A stretch of DNA of 64,000 bases from SZUA-430 sp965227535. GTDB taxonomy: Bacteria; Pseudomonadota; Alphaproteobacteria; Micropepsales; Micropepsaceae. Positions within the stretch are counted from its first letter, which is position 1; each line of letters starts with the position of its first letter. Below, one piece after another: positions 1-9,092 of this stretch. A model generated the notes under the pieces. The model worked only from the letters and a program-made list of their open reading frames with translations. It ran no database searches and was not told where the DNA came from. Position numbers and translations under genes: made by a program. The stretch lies in contig OZ245761.1 in assembly GCA_965227535.1 (NCBI GenBank), positions 496,001-560,000 of the forward strand, read 5' to 3'.

Positions 1-2
1 AC

Positions 3-2294
3 CTGCGCCTCGCCGAAATCCGCCGCGAAAGCGCCCGCGCCCTACGCGAAGAAGCAAACCTGCTCGAACGCCTGAACAAGGTCGGCACAGCCATCGCCGC
101 CGAACTCGAACTTGAGCGCAGCGTCCAAGTCGTCACCGACGCCGCAACCGAACTTTCGGGCGCCGCTTACGGCGCCTTCTTCTACAACGTCGCCACCGAG
201 CAGGGCGAAACCTACACCCTCTACGCACTCTCCGGCGCGCCGCGCGAAGCGTTCGAGACGTTTCCAATGCCGCGCAACACGCCCGTCTTTGACCCGACCT
301 TCGACGGCGAAGGCCTCCTCCGTTCGCCCGACATCACCAAGGACCCTCGCTTCGGCCACAATGCGCAATACGACAGCACGCACGAAGGCCATCTGCCGGT
401 GCGCAGCTATCTCGCGGCCCCGGTCGTATCGAGCGCCGGTGAAGTGTTGGGAGGTCTGTTCTTTGGCCATCCCGACATCGACGTATTCGATGAACGCGCA
501 GAGCGTCTGGTTGCCGGCATCGCGATCCAAGCCGCCATAGGCATCGACAAGGCGCGCCTTTACCGCTCCGCTCAGAACGAAATCGAACGCCGCAAGGTGG
601 TCGAAACGGCGCTCCGCGAAAGCGAAGCGGTGCTGGAGAACAAAGTCGTCGAACGCACCGCCGAACTCTCGACCGCCAACGAACGCCTGCGCGCCGAAGC
701 CCACGAACGCGAACGCGCCGAGTTTGCGCTGCGCCAAGCCCAGAAGATGGAAGGCATCGGCCAACTGACCGGCGGCGTCGCGCACGACTTCAACAACCTG
801 CTCACCATCATCATCGGCAACCTGGAATCCGTGCAGCGGCAGCTGCGCGATCCCCAGCGTCCGGTGGCAGCCCTCGAACGCTCGGCCCAACAGGCGATGC
901 GCGGCGCCCAGCGCGCGGCGTCTCTCACGCAGCGCCTGCTTGCCTTCTCGCGCCAACAGCCGCTCGATCCCAAGACCATCGACGTCAATCGCCTCGTCGG
1001 CGGCATGTCGGATTTGATGCGCAGAACCATCGGCGAGCAGGTTGCCGTCGAGACGGTGCTGGCGGGCGGATTGTGGGTCGTCCACGCCGATCCCAATCAG
1101 CTCGAAGTCGCGATCTTGAACTTGGCCGTGAACGCCCGCGACGCCATGCCGGATGGCGGCAAGCTCACCATCGAAACCGCGAACGCTTACCTGGACGAAG
1201 GTTACGCCGCCTCGCAAACCGAAGTTGTGCCGGGTCAGTACGTGGTCGTCGCGATCACCGACAACGGCATCGGCATGAGCAAGGACACGCTCGCCCGCGC
1301 CTTCGAACCGTTCTTCACGACCAAGGACGTCGGCCACGGCACCGGTCTCGGCCTGTCGCAAGTTTACGGCTTCGTGAAGCAGTCCGGCGGTCACGTGAAG
1401 CTCTATAGCGAACTTGGCCATGGAACGACGGTCAAGATCTACCTGCCTCGCGTCCTCTCGTCGGTGGCGGCTGTCGAACCCGAACAACAGATCCAAGCGC
1501 CCGGTGCAACGCGCACCGAATCCGTCCTTGTGGTCGAAGACGACGACGACGTTCGCGCTTACACCACCGGTATCCTGCGCGAACTCGGCTACCGCGTCGT
1601 CGAGGCGCCCGACGCAAAATCGGCGCTGGCCGTGCTTCAAGCGGATCCCGAGATCAAAGTCCTCTTCACCGACGTCGGCTTGCCGGGCGGCATGAACGGC
1701 CGCCAACTCGCCGACGAGGCCCGCCGCCGCCGCCCCGACCTCAGGGTCCTGTTCACGACCGGTTACGCGCGCAACGCCATCGTGCACGACGGCAGGCTCG
1801 ATCCCGGCGTTCAACTCATCACCAAGCCCTTCACCTACGTTGCACTGGCAGCCAAGTTGCGCGACGTCATCGACGCCGCCCCATCGTCGAACCGCATCCT
1901 GGTCGTCGAGGACGAAGTGCTGCTGCAAATGCTCGCGGTCGACTCACTGGAAGAGATCGGGTTCACCGCCCAGACGGCGGGATCGGCGACGGCCGCGCTC
2001 AACAAGCTTCGCCTCTTACCTGACGGTTTCGACGGCGCGCTGATCGACATCGGCCTTCCGGACCGCAAAGGCGACGTCCTTTTGAGTGAAATCCGCGCCC
2101 TTCGCCCCTCGATGCCGGTGGTCATCGTCAGCGGCCAGGACGAGGTAGCGCTCCGCGCGCGCTTCGCAGGCGACAAACTGACGGCGGTCTTGGGCAAGCC
2201 GTACCAAATCGAACAACTTGAGGCCGCACTGCGCGGTTTAGGCCTTTCAGGCGACAAAAATCGGACAGATGACACGGGGCAGGCGGGCGGCTAG
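3..2294 (+). CDS. Hybrid sensor histidine kinase (GAF-HisKA-HATPase-REC-REC), 5' partial
   Basis: The frame is open from base 3, so the true start lies before the window; about 763 residues are visible. A GAF-type sensory domain comes first, then a coiled linker rich in Glu and Arg. The phosphoacceptor motif GGVAHDFNN has its His codon at 783. The ATPase domain shows the N box (NLAVNARDAMPDGG), DNGIGM, and FEPFFTTK with GTGLGLS. Two receiver domains follow, with likely acceptor Asp in LFTDVGLPGG and ALIDIGLPD and the matching Lys in TKPF and GKPY. Two C-terminal receivers suggest a phosphorelay or phosphate sink. No partner regulator is adjacent, and the signal sensed cannot be told because the N-terminus is missing. 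Confidence 0.93.
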   Translation: MRLAEIRRESARALREEANLLERLNKVGTAIAAELELERSVQVVTDAATELSGAAYGAFFYNVATEQGETYTLYALSGAPREAFETFPMPRNTPVFDPTFDGEGLLRSPDITKDPRFGHNAQYDSTHEGHLPVRSYLAAPVVSSAGEVLGGLFFGHPDIDVFDERAERLVAGIAIQAAIGIDKARLYRSAQNEIERRKVVETALRESEAVLENKVVERTAELSTANERLRAEAHERERAEFALRQAQKMEGIGQLTGGVAHDFNNLLTIIIGNLESVQRQLRDPQRPVAALERSAQQAMRGAQRAASLTQRLLAFSRQQPLDPKTIDVNRLVGGMSDLMRRTIGEQVAVETVLAGGLWVVHADPNQLEVAILNLAVNARDAMPDGGKLTIETANAYLDEGYAASQTEVVPGQYVVVAITDNGIGMSKDTLARAFEPFFTTKDVGHGTGLGLSQVYGFVKQSGGHVKLYSELGHGTTVKIYLPRVLSSVAAVEPEQQIQAPGATRTESVLVVEDDDDVRAYTTGILRELGYRVVEAPDAKSALAVLQADPEIKVLFTDVGLPGGMNGRQLADEARRRRPDLRVLFTTGYARNAIVHDGRLDPGVQLITKPFTYVALAAKLRDVIDAAPSSNRILVVEDEVLLQMLAVDSLEEIGFTAQTAGSATAALNKLRLLPDGFDGALIDIGLPDRKGDVLLSEIRALRPSMPVVIVSGQDEVALRARFAGDKLTAVLGKPYQIEQLEAALRGLGLSGDKNRTDDTGQAGG

Positions 2295-2335
2295 TTTGCC
2301 GCGCGAAACGCTATCGAACCGCCCGGAGAATCCCC

Positions 2336-3421
2336 ATGAAAGCCGCCGTCCTTCGCGAAGTGAAGAAGCCGCTCGTCATCGAAGACGTGCAAATCAGCAA
2401 ACCCGGCCCGCACGAGGTTCTGATCCGCACCGCCGCGGCCGGCGTCTGTCACTCGGACCTGCATTTTGTCGACGGCCTTTACCCCTATCCGCTTCCCGCC
2501 GTGCTGGGTCACGAGTCGGCCGGCGTGGTTGAGCAGGTCGGCTCAGAAGTCCGCACGGTGAAACCGGGCGACCACGTCATCACCTGCCTGTCGGCCTTCT
2601 GCGGACACTGCGACCACTGCCTCACCGGCCACATGTCGCGCTGCGTCAGCCCGGAGACGAAGCGTCAAAAGGGCGACTCGCCGCGTCTGGCCAAAGACGC
2701 CGACCCGATGAACCAATTCCTGAACCTGTCGTCGTTCGCGGAACAGATGCTGATCCACGAGCACGCGTGCGTGAAGATCCGTAAGGACATGCCGCTGGAC
2801 CGCGCCGCCTTGATCGGCTGCTCGGTGATGACCGGCGTCGGCGCCGTGGTCCATACGTCGAACGTGCGTGCGGGTGAGACGGTCGCGGTCATCGGCTGCG
2901 GCGGCGTCGGCCTCGCCGCCGTCAACGGCGCGGCGATTGCAGGCGCGGGCCGCATCATCGCTATCGACATGCAAGGCTCGAAGCTGAACCTCGCGAAACA
3001 CTTCGGCGCGACCGACGTGATCAATCCGAAAGACGGCGACCCGGTGAACCAGGTCATGGAACTGACCGGCGGCGGCGTGCATCACTCCTTCGAAGCGATC
3101 GGTCTCAAGGCGACGGCGGAACAATCGTTCCGAATGCTCGCGCGCGGCGGCACGGCCAACATCATCGGCATGATCCCGGTCGGCGTGAACATCGAACTCC
3201 ACGGCGCCGACTTCCTCGGCGAAAAGCGTATCCAAGGCTCGCTGATGGGCTCGAACCGCTTCCCCATCGACATGCCGCGTTTGGTGGACTTCTACATGTC
3301 CGGCAAGCTGAAGCTGGACGAGATGATCTCGCGCCGCATCAAGCTCGCGCAAGTCAACGAGGCCCTCGACGAACTGAAGCGCGGCGAACTCGCCCGCTCC
3401 GTCATCATGTTTGATGCCTGA
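2336..3421 (+). CDS. Zinc-dependent alcohol dehydrogenase (class III-like MDR family)
   Basis: 361 residues, the usual length for medium-chain zinc dehydrogenases. The catalytic zinc ligands are visible as Cys38 (GVCHSD) and His59-Glu60 (GHE). The structural zinc site is Cys89, Cys92, Cys95 and Cys103. The NAD-binding motif is VIGCGGVGLAAV. The family oxidises alcohols or thiohemiacetals with NAD(P). The exact substrate is not readable from sequence; the protein resembles the AdhC/FrmA branch, but no formaldehyde-pathway partner is nearby. Its end overlaps the following epimerase gene by 8 bases, so the two are probably co-transcribed, although a role in sugar synthesis is not implied. Confidence 0.9.
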   Translation: MKAAVLREVKKPLVIEDVQISKPGPHEVLIRTAAAGVCHSDLHFVDGLYPYPLPAVLGHESAGVVEQVGSEVRTVKPGDHVITCLSAFCGHCDHCLTGHMSRCVSPETKRQKGDSPRLAKDADPMNQFLNLSSFAEQMLIHEHACVKIRKDMPLDRAALIGCSVMTGVGAVVHTSNVRAGETVAVIGCGGVGLAAVNGAAIAGAGRIIAIDMQGSKLNLAKHFGATDVINPKDGDPVNQVMELTGGGVHHSFEAIGLKATAEQSFRMLARGGTANIIGMIPVGVNIELHGADFLGEKRIQGSLMGSNRFPIDMPRLVDFYMSGKLKLDEMISRRIKLAQVNEALDELKRGELARSVIMFDA

Positions 3422-4337
3422 CGCAAAAGTCCTCGTCACCGGCGCAGCCGGCCTCATCGGCCGTCACGTCGTCAATGCGCTGACGCAGCGTGGCGGTGTG
3501 GAGATCCACGCCGCCACGCGCTCGCTCGCGCACGAGACGAAGAACGGTGAAATTCGCTGGCACAAAGTCGACTTGCTCGACCACCGCCAACGCATCCAAC
3601 TCCTCGACTCCGCCGAACCGCAAACGATCATCCACTGCGCCTGGGTCACCGACCACGGCGCTTACTGGACCGCGCCCGAGAATCTCGACTGGGCCTCGGC
3701 AGCCATTGCGCTTGCACGTGAGGGGCACGAGCGTGGCGCCAAACGCTTCGTCGGCGTCGGCACCTGCGCCGAATACGCCTGGGGCGGTGCCGAACCGCTC
3801 TCGGAGGCGACGACTCCGCTCGAACCGGAAACGCTCTACGGCGTTTCGAAAGACGCCACGCGCCGCGTCCTCGAAGCCTATAGCGAAACATCGGACCTCT
3901 CCTTCGCATGGACGCGCGTCGCGATGCTCTACGGCGCCGGCGAATTCGAAAACCGCTTCGTCGCCTCGTTGGCCCGCGCGCTGGTTCGCGGTGAACCGGC
4001 CAAGATGTCGTCCGGTAAACTGACACGCGACTTCCTGGACGCGCGCGACGTCGGCGCCGCCATCGCCGCCGTCGCCATGTCGCCGGTCACAGGCGCGATC
4101 AACATAGGATCCGGCCAGCCAACGACGTTGCTGCAAGTCGGCCAGACACTCGCACGCCTCGCCGGTCATCCCGACCTCCTTAAACCTGGCGCGCTCTCCG
4201 ATCGTCCGAACGAACCGGCGAGCCTCGTGATGGACGTGACCCGTCTGACGCGCGAAGCGAACTTCCGCCCACGCATCACGCTGGAACAGGGCCTCGCCGA
4301 CGCGCTCGCGCACTGGCGCGCGGAGGCGCAAGTATGA
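3414..4337 (+). CDS. NAD-dependent epimerase/dehydratase (extended SDR), probable nucleotide-sugar reductase or epimerase
   Basis: The ATG at 3414 is chosen over the TTG one codon upstream; it gives MPDAKVLVTG directly before the Rossmann glycine motif TGAAGLIG. The active-site YxxxK is LYGVSKD. The protein is about 307 residues, normal for the family. It overlaps the dehydrogenase upstream by 8 bases, and its stop overlaps the next start in an ATGA. Beside two sugar methyltransferases and CDP-glucose 4,6-dehydratase it most likely reduces or epimerises a 4-keto-6-deoxysugar nucleotide. That assignment is from context; the fold is clear from motifs. Confidence 0.85.
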   Translation: MPDAKVLVTGAAGLIGRHVVNALTQRGGVEIHAATRSLAHETKNGEIRWHKVDLLDHRQRIQLLDSAEPQTIIHCAWVTDHGAYWTAPENLDWASAAIALAREGHERGAKRFVGVGTCAEYAWGGAEPLSEATTPLEPETLYGVSKDATRRVLEAYSETSDLSFAWTRVAMLYGAGEFENRFVASLARALVRGEPAKMSSGKLTRDFLDARDVGAAIAAVAMSPVTGAINIGSGQPTTLLQVGQTLARLAGHPDLLKPGALSDRPNEPASLVMDVTRLTREANFRPRITLEQGLADALAHWRAEAQV

Positions 4338-5506
4338 ATCAGTGCCCGCTCTGCAACGCCGGCGGCGGCATCTGCTTTGACCGTCGCGACCGCACGCCGA
4401 TCCTGCTCAATCGCACTTACAAGACGGCGGCCGACGCCCGCGCGGCCGCAACCGGCGCGCTGGCCATCACCGGCTGCACGAACTGCGGCTTCGTCTGGAA
4501 CGCCGCGTTCGACGAAAACGCCATCGTCTATGACGGCGATTACGAAAACGACCAAGCCCACTCCGGCGTGTTCCGCGACCACATGAACGACATGGCCGCA
4601 CGCGTGATGAAGGCCGTTCCACAGGGCGAACCCCTGCATGTCGTAGAAGTCGGGGCAGGGCAGGGCGTCTTCCTCAAAACCCTCGCCGACGCGGCAGGCC
4701 CAAAGCTGGGCAGCGCCACCGGCTTCGACCCTGCCTGGCGGGGAAAGCCCGGCGCAGGCCCGGCGCCGGCGCATCTCTACGCCGATCTCTTCGACGCAAA
4801 CACCGCCGCGCGCCTGCCGCACACGCCGAACGTGATCGTCTCTCGCCACACCATCGAGCACGTCCAACAGCCGGTGAAATTCCTGAACGCCATCCGGAAT
4901 GCGATGCCGTTGAACGCAACCATTCGCATTGCCGTCGAGACGCCCTGCGTCCAATGGATCTTCGATAATTGGGCGATCCAGGATTTCTTCTATGAGCACT
5001 GCTCGCTCTTCACCGCCGACACGCTGGGGCTCGCACTTAAACACGCGGGCTTCGAACCTCTGTCCGTCGCGCACGTCTTCGGCGGTCAATACCTCTGGGC
5101 CGAAGCCCGCACGACGCCGGCGCGCGGCAACGCCGATTGGAACAATTCCCGCAAAGCCGACTTCGTCGCGTGGTCGAAGCGCAAGGACGAGATGCTCGCG
5201 CGTTGGCGCGCCTTCCTGGACAAATCGGCCGGCGCTGGGCCGACTTACGTCTGGGGCGCCGGCGCCAAGGGCATCACCTTCGCCTGCATCTTTGATCCCG
5301 ACGCGAAACGGCTGGCCGGTCTCGTCGACATCAATCCCAACAAGCAACGCACCTATGCGGCGATGACGGGCTGCGCGATCGTCGGTCCGGGCGCGATCCC
5401 CGCCGATAGCGCGACCATCATCGTCATGAATCCGAACTATGAGGCGGAGGTCCGCGCCCTCTGCACCGCGCGCGGCATCAACGCCAACATCGTCGGATTC
5501 GCATGA
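4334..5506 (+). CDS. SAM-dependent methyltransferase, three-part sugar C-methyltransferase type
   Basis: 390 residues. An N-terminal zinc-binding segment has two CxxC pairs (CPLC and CTNC). A class I methyltransferase core follows with the SAM motif VVEVGAGQGVF. The C-terminal Rossmann-like domain carries WGAGAKG. This three-domain layout is that of the NovU/TylC3 family, which methylates carbon 3 of 4-keto-6-deoxysugar nucleotides. It starts inside the stop of the upstream epimerase (ATGA) and its own stop overlaps the acyltransferase start, so translation is coupled through all three genes. A related protein lies at 10927-12150; why the cluster has two is unknown. Confidence 0.87.
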   Translation: MNQCPLCNAGGGICFDRRDRTPILLNRTYKTAADARAAATGALAITGCTNCGFVWNAAFDENAIVYDGDYENDQAHSGVFRDHMNDMAARVMKAVPQGEPLHVVEVGAGQGVFLKTLADAAGPKLGSATGFDPAWRGKPGAGPAPAHLYADLFDANTAARLPHTPNVIVSRHTIEHVQQPVKFLNAIRNAMPLNATIRIAVETPCVQWIFDNWAIQDFFYEHCSLFTADTLGLALKHAGFEPLSVAHVFGGQYLWAEARTTPARGNADWNNSRKADFVAWSKRKDEMLARWRAFLDKSAGAGPTYVWGAGAKGITFACIFDPDAKRLAGLVDINPNKQRTYAAMTGCAIVGPGAIPADSATIIVMNPNYEAEVRALCTARGINANIVGFA

Positions 5507-7434
5507 TGATGCCGCCCGCGCCGGCTGCCTCTCAGACGCACGGCGACAAGCCATCCACCGCCTACCGGCCGGACATCGACGGACTGCGCGCCGTCGCGGT
5601 CTTGTCCGTCCTCTTCTTCCATGCGGGTTTGCCGCCGTTCTCCGGCGGCTTCGTCGGCGTCGACATCTTCTTCGTGATTTCGGGCTACCTGATCACCGGC
5701 ATCATTCTCGCCGATATCGGCAAAGGCCGTTTCAGCATCGCGACGTTCTATGAGCGCCGCGTGCGCCGCATCTTTCCAGCGCTCTATCTCACCATTGCGC
5801 TGACAACCGCCGGCGCCTTGGCGCTGTTCGCCGCGGTCGATCTCGAGCGCTTCTTCGAGTCGCTGGCGTGGCTCGCCCTCTTCGCATCGAACTTCTACTT
5901 CGCCGACAACAGCGGCTATTTCGACGCCGCCGCGGACCAGAATGCGATCCTTCAAACTTGGTCGCTCGCTATCGAAGAGCAATTCTACCTCGTCTTCCCT
6001 CTCTTGCTGGCGCTTTTGCACAAGCAGCGGCGCGTGAACGTCAAATGGGTGATCCTCGCCCTCGCGCTGTTGTCGTTGGCGGTCAGCATCTACCTCGTTG
6101 ATCGCGACGCGCGTCCGGCTTTCTTCTCGACGCTGGGACGCGTTTGGGAATTGATGGTTGGCGCCCTAGCAGCCGTCGGCCTCTATCCTCATCTGCGCAG
6201 CATGGCGATCAGATCCGCCGTCGCATTCGTGGGCCTGTTGGCGATTGCCGGAAGTCTTGTTCTCCTCACCGTCGACACGCCGTTCCCGGGCGCATACGCG
6301 CTCCCGGCATGCCTCGGCACCGTCGCGATCATCTGGGCCGGCGCCTGCGGCGGCTCGCCAGTTAACCGCTGGCTCTCATGGCAGCCCCTCGTTTTCGTCG
6401 GCCTGATCTCGTACTCGCTCTACCTGCTGCACTGGCCGATCTTCGTGTTCGCGAAATACTGGATTCAGGGCGACCTTTCGATCGCACAAACATCGGCCGC
6501 GCTCGCCCTCGCATTCGCTGCCGCCTGGTTGTCGTGGCGATTTGTCGAGACCCCGTTCCGCAAGCCCGCCACGCCGGTACCGCGTCACCGCCTGTTTGCC
6601 GGCGCCATTTCGCTGATGCTTGCTGTTGGCGTCGCCGGCATAGCTTCCGCCGAGTGGCAGCGTGGCAGATTCAGCACCGGCGAGAAATTCATTGAAGCTG
6701 AAAAGGCGCGCGCCCTCGCCGAGCCCTGCATGCTGCGCGACACGCAGCCGTTTGCAGACTGGCCGGCGGCCAAGTGCAAGCAAGACGGCAAGGGCGCTGC
6801 GATCGCCGTCTGGGGCGACTCCTTCGCCGCCCATTATTTTGACGCGTTCCGTCGCTATGGCCGCGAAAGCGATCGGCCGGTGATCCTCATCGCCGAAAGC
6901 AGTTGTCCGCCGATCGAGGGCCTGTCGCTGCCCAATCGCCCCGGCTGCGCATCGTTCAACAAAGGCGCGCTTGCGCTCCTTCAAACCGAGCGTCCGCCGC
7001 TCGTCATTCTGTCCGCCGATTGGATGGTCTACGAGAAGAAGAAGACGGCGGCCGAGATGTTCGAAGACAAGTTCGCGCTACTGTCGGCCACGATCGCCAA
7101 ACTCCGCGCCGGCGGCAGCCGCATTCTTGTCATCGGGCCATCACCCGTCTTCCCAGCACCGGTTCCCCAGATCGCGGCAGGGGAAAAGGAAGGCGCCGGT
7201 GACTCCGCCAAGGCGAGTTTCAGTCGCAAGTTCGACCTCTATTTTCAAGAACTGGCGAAGCAAGGCGTGATCGACTACTTCCCGGTTTATCCGCTCTTTT
7301 GCACGCCTTCGGCGCATTGCCGCTATCGGCAGGGCGCCGAACTGATGTTCTGGGACAGCGGCCATCTCACCGAGCGCGGCAGCAAACACGTGGTCGATAC
7401 TCTGACAAAGTCGGCGGCGTTCAGCCGTCAGTGA
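5503..7434 (+). CDS. Membrane O-acyltransferase of the OafA/YrhL family with C-terminal SGNH domain
   Basis: 643 residues. The N-terminal half is an acyltransferase-3 domain with about ten membrane segments, the start motif YRPDIDGLRAVAV and the catalytic His in LFFHAG. The last 240 residues form a periplasmic SGNH hydrolase-like domain with nucleophile motif WGDSFAAH and the Asp/His pair in DSGHLT. Family members transfer acetyl or other acyl groups from the cytoplasm to surface polysaccharides. It is coupled to the methyltransferase upstream by an overlapping ATGATG. In this setting it probably decorates an O-antigen or capsule sugar; the acceptor is not known. Confidence 0.92.
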   Translation: MMMPPAPAASQTHGDKPSTAYRPDIDGLRAVAVLSVLFFHAGLPPFSGGFVGVDIFFVISGYLITGIILADIGKGRFSIATFYERRVRRIFPALYLTIALTTAGALALFAAVDLERFFESLAWLALFASNFYFADNSGYFDAAADQNAILQTWSLAIEEQFYLVFPLLLALLHKQRRVNVKWVILALALLSLAVSIYLVDRDARPAFFSTLGRVWELMVGALAAVGLYPHLRSMAIRSAVAFVGLLAIAGSLVLLTVDTPFPGAYALPACLGTVAIIWAGACGGSPVNRWLSWQPLVFVGLISYSLYLLHWPIFVFAKYWIQGDLSIAQTSAALALAFAAAWLSWRFVETPFRKPATPVPRHRLFAGAISLMLAVGVAGIASAEWQRGRFSTGEKFIEAEKARALAEPCMLRDTQPFADWPAAKCKQDGKGAAIAVWGDSFAAHYFDAFRRYGRESDRPVILIAESSCPPIEGLSLPNRPGCASFNKGALALLQTERPPLVILSADWMVYEKKKTAAEMFEDKFALLSATIAKLRAGGSRILVIGPSPVFPAPVPQIAAGEKEGAGDSAKASFSRKFDLYFQELAKQGVIDYFPVYPLFCTPSAHCRYRQGAELMFWDSGHLTERGSKHVVDTLTKSAAFSRQ

Positions 7435-7511
7435 CCGTTGGGGCGCATTCAGGCTATGTTCATGCGCGGGTCGCTATCGCTACCTAAAGAGCAAGGACCA
7501 ACGGGGAAGAC

Positions 7512-8066
7512 ATGCTCAGAATTCTATCGCTGATTTGCGCGTCATTGCTTCTCGTCACGGCAACACACGCCGGCGAAGCTAGTCGCGTGTCGAACGCGAC
7601 ATACGTCGCGGCGCCGGGAGCGGCCGACGCGTTCTTCCAACGGGTGGCGTCAAAGCCATGCTGTTACAACGACGGCGAGTACTTCTACTCCTCGTCCTCC
7701 ACATGCCGAAAATTCGGCGGACGAGTCGTCCCGCAAGACTATTGCGAGCGCCAGTACTATGGCGATTATGGCTACGACGACGGTGGTCCTTCCTACAGCG
7801 GCAAACCTTGCTGCTACAACAACGGACAGTTCTTCAATGCGACGCCGAAGACCTGCCGGCGTTACGGCGGTCGCGTCGCGTCGCAGGAGCGCTGCAATCG
7901 TTATTATGACCAGCAATGGGGCGACGACAACTACGCGCCGAACGCGGAAAAACCGTGCTGCTATAATAACGGTCGATACTACAATTCGACGCCCAAGACC
8001 TGCCGGAAGTACGGCGGCCGTGTCGTTCACCAGAGATACTGCACGCGCCAGTACGATGATCGGTAA
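7512..8066 (+). CDS. Secreted protein with three cysteine-patterned repeats, function unknown
   Basis: 184 residues with a signal peptide (MLRILSLICASLLLVTATHA, likely cut after residue 20). Three repeats start at Lys48, Lys98 and Lys147. Each has KPCCYN, then a Tyr/Phe-rich stretch, TCRKYGGRV and a final Cys. The cysteine spacing CC-x13-C-x12-C is identical in all three, giving twelve cysteines that could form two disulfides per repeat. Linkers are rich in Tyr, Asp and Gly. I do not recognise the family. It lies between a surface acyltransferase and a glycosyltransferase, and a palindromic hairpin follows its stop, so it may be an independent transcription unit. Confidence 0.8.
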   Translation: MLRILSLICASLLLVTATHAGEASRVSNATYVAAPGAADAFFQRVASKPCCYNDGEYFYSSSSTCRKFGGRVVPQDYCERQYYGDYGYDDGGPSYSGKPCCYNNGQFFNATPKTCRRYGGRVASQERCNRYYDQQWGDDNYAPNAEKPCCYNNGRYYNSTPKTCRKYGGRVVHQRYCTRQYDDR

Positions 8067-8076
8067 CGCGAAGTTC

Positions 8077-8111
8077 GTCATCCCGGCCGGGCGTTGGCCG
8101 TCCGGGATGAC
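8077..8111. repeat. Dispersed-type palindrome or terminator between convergent genes
   Basis: A perfect 10-base stem (GTCATCCCGG paired with CCGGGATGAC) continues inward as a GC stem with one mismatch. It lies in the 66-base gap between two converging genes. There is no clear T-run, so termination is not certain. Palindromes of this GTCATCCCGG type are common as dispersed intergenic elements in alphaproteobacteria; that comparison is from memory. Confidence 0.6.
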
Positions 8112-8132
8112 ATCAATCCACGGTATGCGCGC

Positions 8133-9005
8133 CTAGTCGTACTTCTTCGTCGCGCCCGTCGGCGTCTCGCCGCGCATAACGCGCAGCTGCGATCGCCATA
8201 TCTTCGTCAGGCGTTGCGACCGCTCCGCATATAGCGGCAATACCGCGTCGACACCGCCCCCGACCTTCAACCGGCGCAGAGCATTGCGGCAAAACGCGAT
8301 GAAATCTGCACGCTCTTGCCGCATCTTGGCCGGATCCAGAAGCTGACGGCCCTTGGTCGACCTGGCACGCTCGACGAAACCCGTGACGAACGAGGTCTCA
8401 TTCGTGCCGGCGATCTGCAAGCTCACCAGAAACGGAAACAGCACCAAGTGATCAAACGCATTGATATGCGGATAGGCGCTCAGCACGCGGGCTAGGCTGT
8501 CGCGCGCGTCCTCCGTGCGGAACAAGCCGAACATCCACTGCGCGCGCGAACCCAGTAGCAGACGAACGCGATAACTGGCATCCGGTTCGCCCGGCCACCG
8601 CAGAGGGAACGGCTTCCGCCGCCTCCGGCCGCGCTTGTCCATCACGGTCAGTCCGACGGCGAGCGCCGCCCCCGCGTTGCGGTCCAGAAGCCCGACCAGC
8701 GCCTCGACAAAGTTAACGTCGCTGAGGTCGTCGTCGGCGCGCCACATGAAATAGGGCGTGTCAGCCATGCCCAACACGTCGACGAAGTTGGCGAGCGCCC
8801 CCTTATTCTGAGGCTGGCGGCGGTAGGTAAAGCGTGGATCGCGCGCAGCGAAGCGCTCAGCGATCGCCCCGGTGCCATCCGTCGAGGCGTTGTCCAGGAC
8901 GATAACCTTGAAGTCCCTGAACGTTTGCGCCGCTAGATTCTCCAGACATTGTTCCAGTAGACTCTCGGCGTTATAGACCGGAACTCCAATGGTTACCCGT
9001 GGCAT
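8133..9005 (-). CDS. Family 2 glycosyltransferase
   Basis: 290 residues with a GT-A start motif VTIGVPVYNAE, the nucleotide-binding DNASTDGT and the metal-binding DDD in MWRADDDLSD. These place it in GT2, which transfers a sugar from a nucleotide donor to a lipid or polysaccharide acceptor in the cytoplasm. No membrane segment is evident. It is the only leftward gene of the sugar cluster and diverges from rfbF across 87 bases, so it has its own promoter. Donor and acceptor cannot be assigned; it may attach the CDP-sugar made by the neighbours. Confidence 0.88.
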   Translation of the reverse strand: MPRVTIGVPVYNAESLLEQCLENLAAQTFRDFKVIVLDNASTDGTGAIAERFAARDPRFTYRRQPQNKGALANFVDVLGMADTPYFMWRADDDLSDVNFVEALVGLLDRNAGAALAVGLTVMDKRGRRRRKPFPLRWPGEPDASYRVRLLLGSRAQWMFGLFRTEDARDSLARVLSAYPHINAFDHLVLFPFLVSLQIAGTNETSFVTGFVERARSTKGRQLLDPAKMRQERADFIAFCRNALRRLKVGGGVDAVLPLYAERSQRLTKIWRSQLRVMRGETPTGATKKYD

Positions 9006-9092
9006 GGATCGGTCCTAAGAGAGCCGCTGCTGCGGCGCTGATCTAGAACACACGCGTGAAGTAATCGAAATGCTCATGTCAAGGGCGGTGCC

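Noticed and set aside
42..1928. Antisense open frame of 628 codons opposite the histidine kinase
   Set aside because: The plus strand holds clear kinase and receiver motifs; the antisense frame is a GC artefact without recognisable motifs.
4166..5554. Antisense open frame of 462 codons opposite the first methyltransferase
   Set aside because: Shadow frame; the plus strand has the CxxC and SAM motifs.
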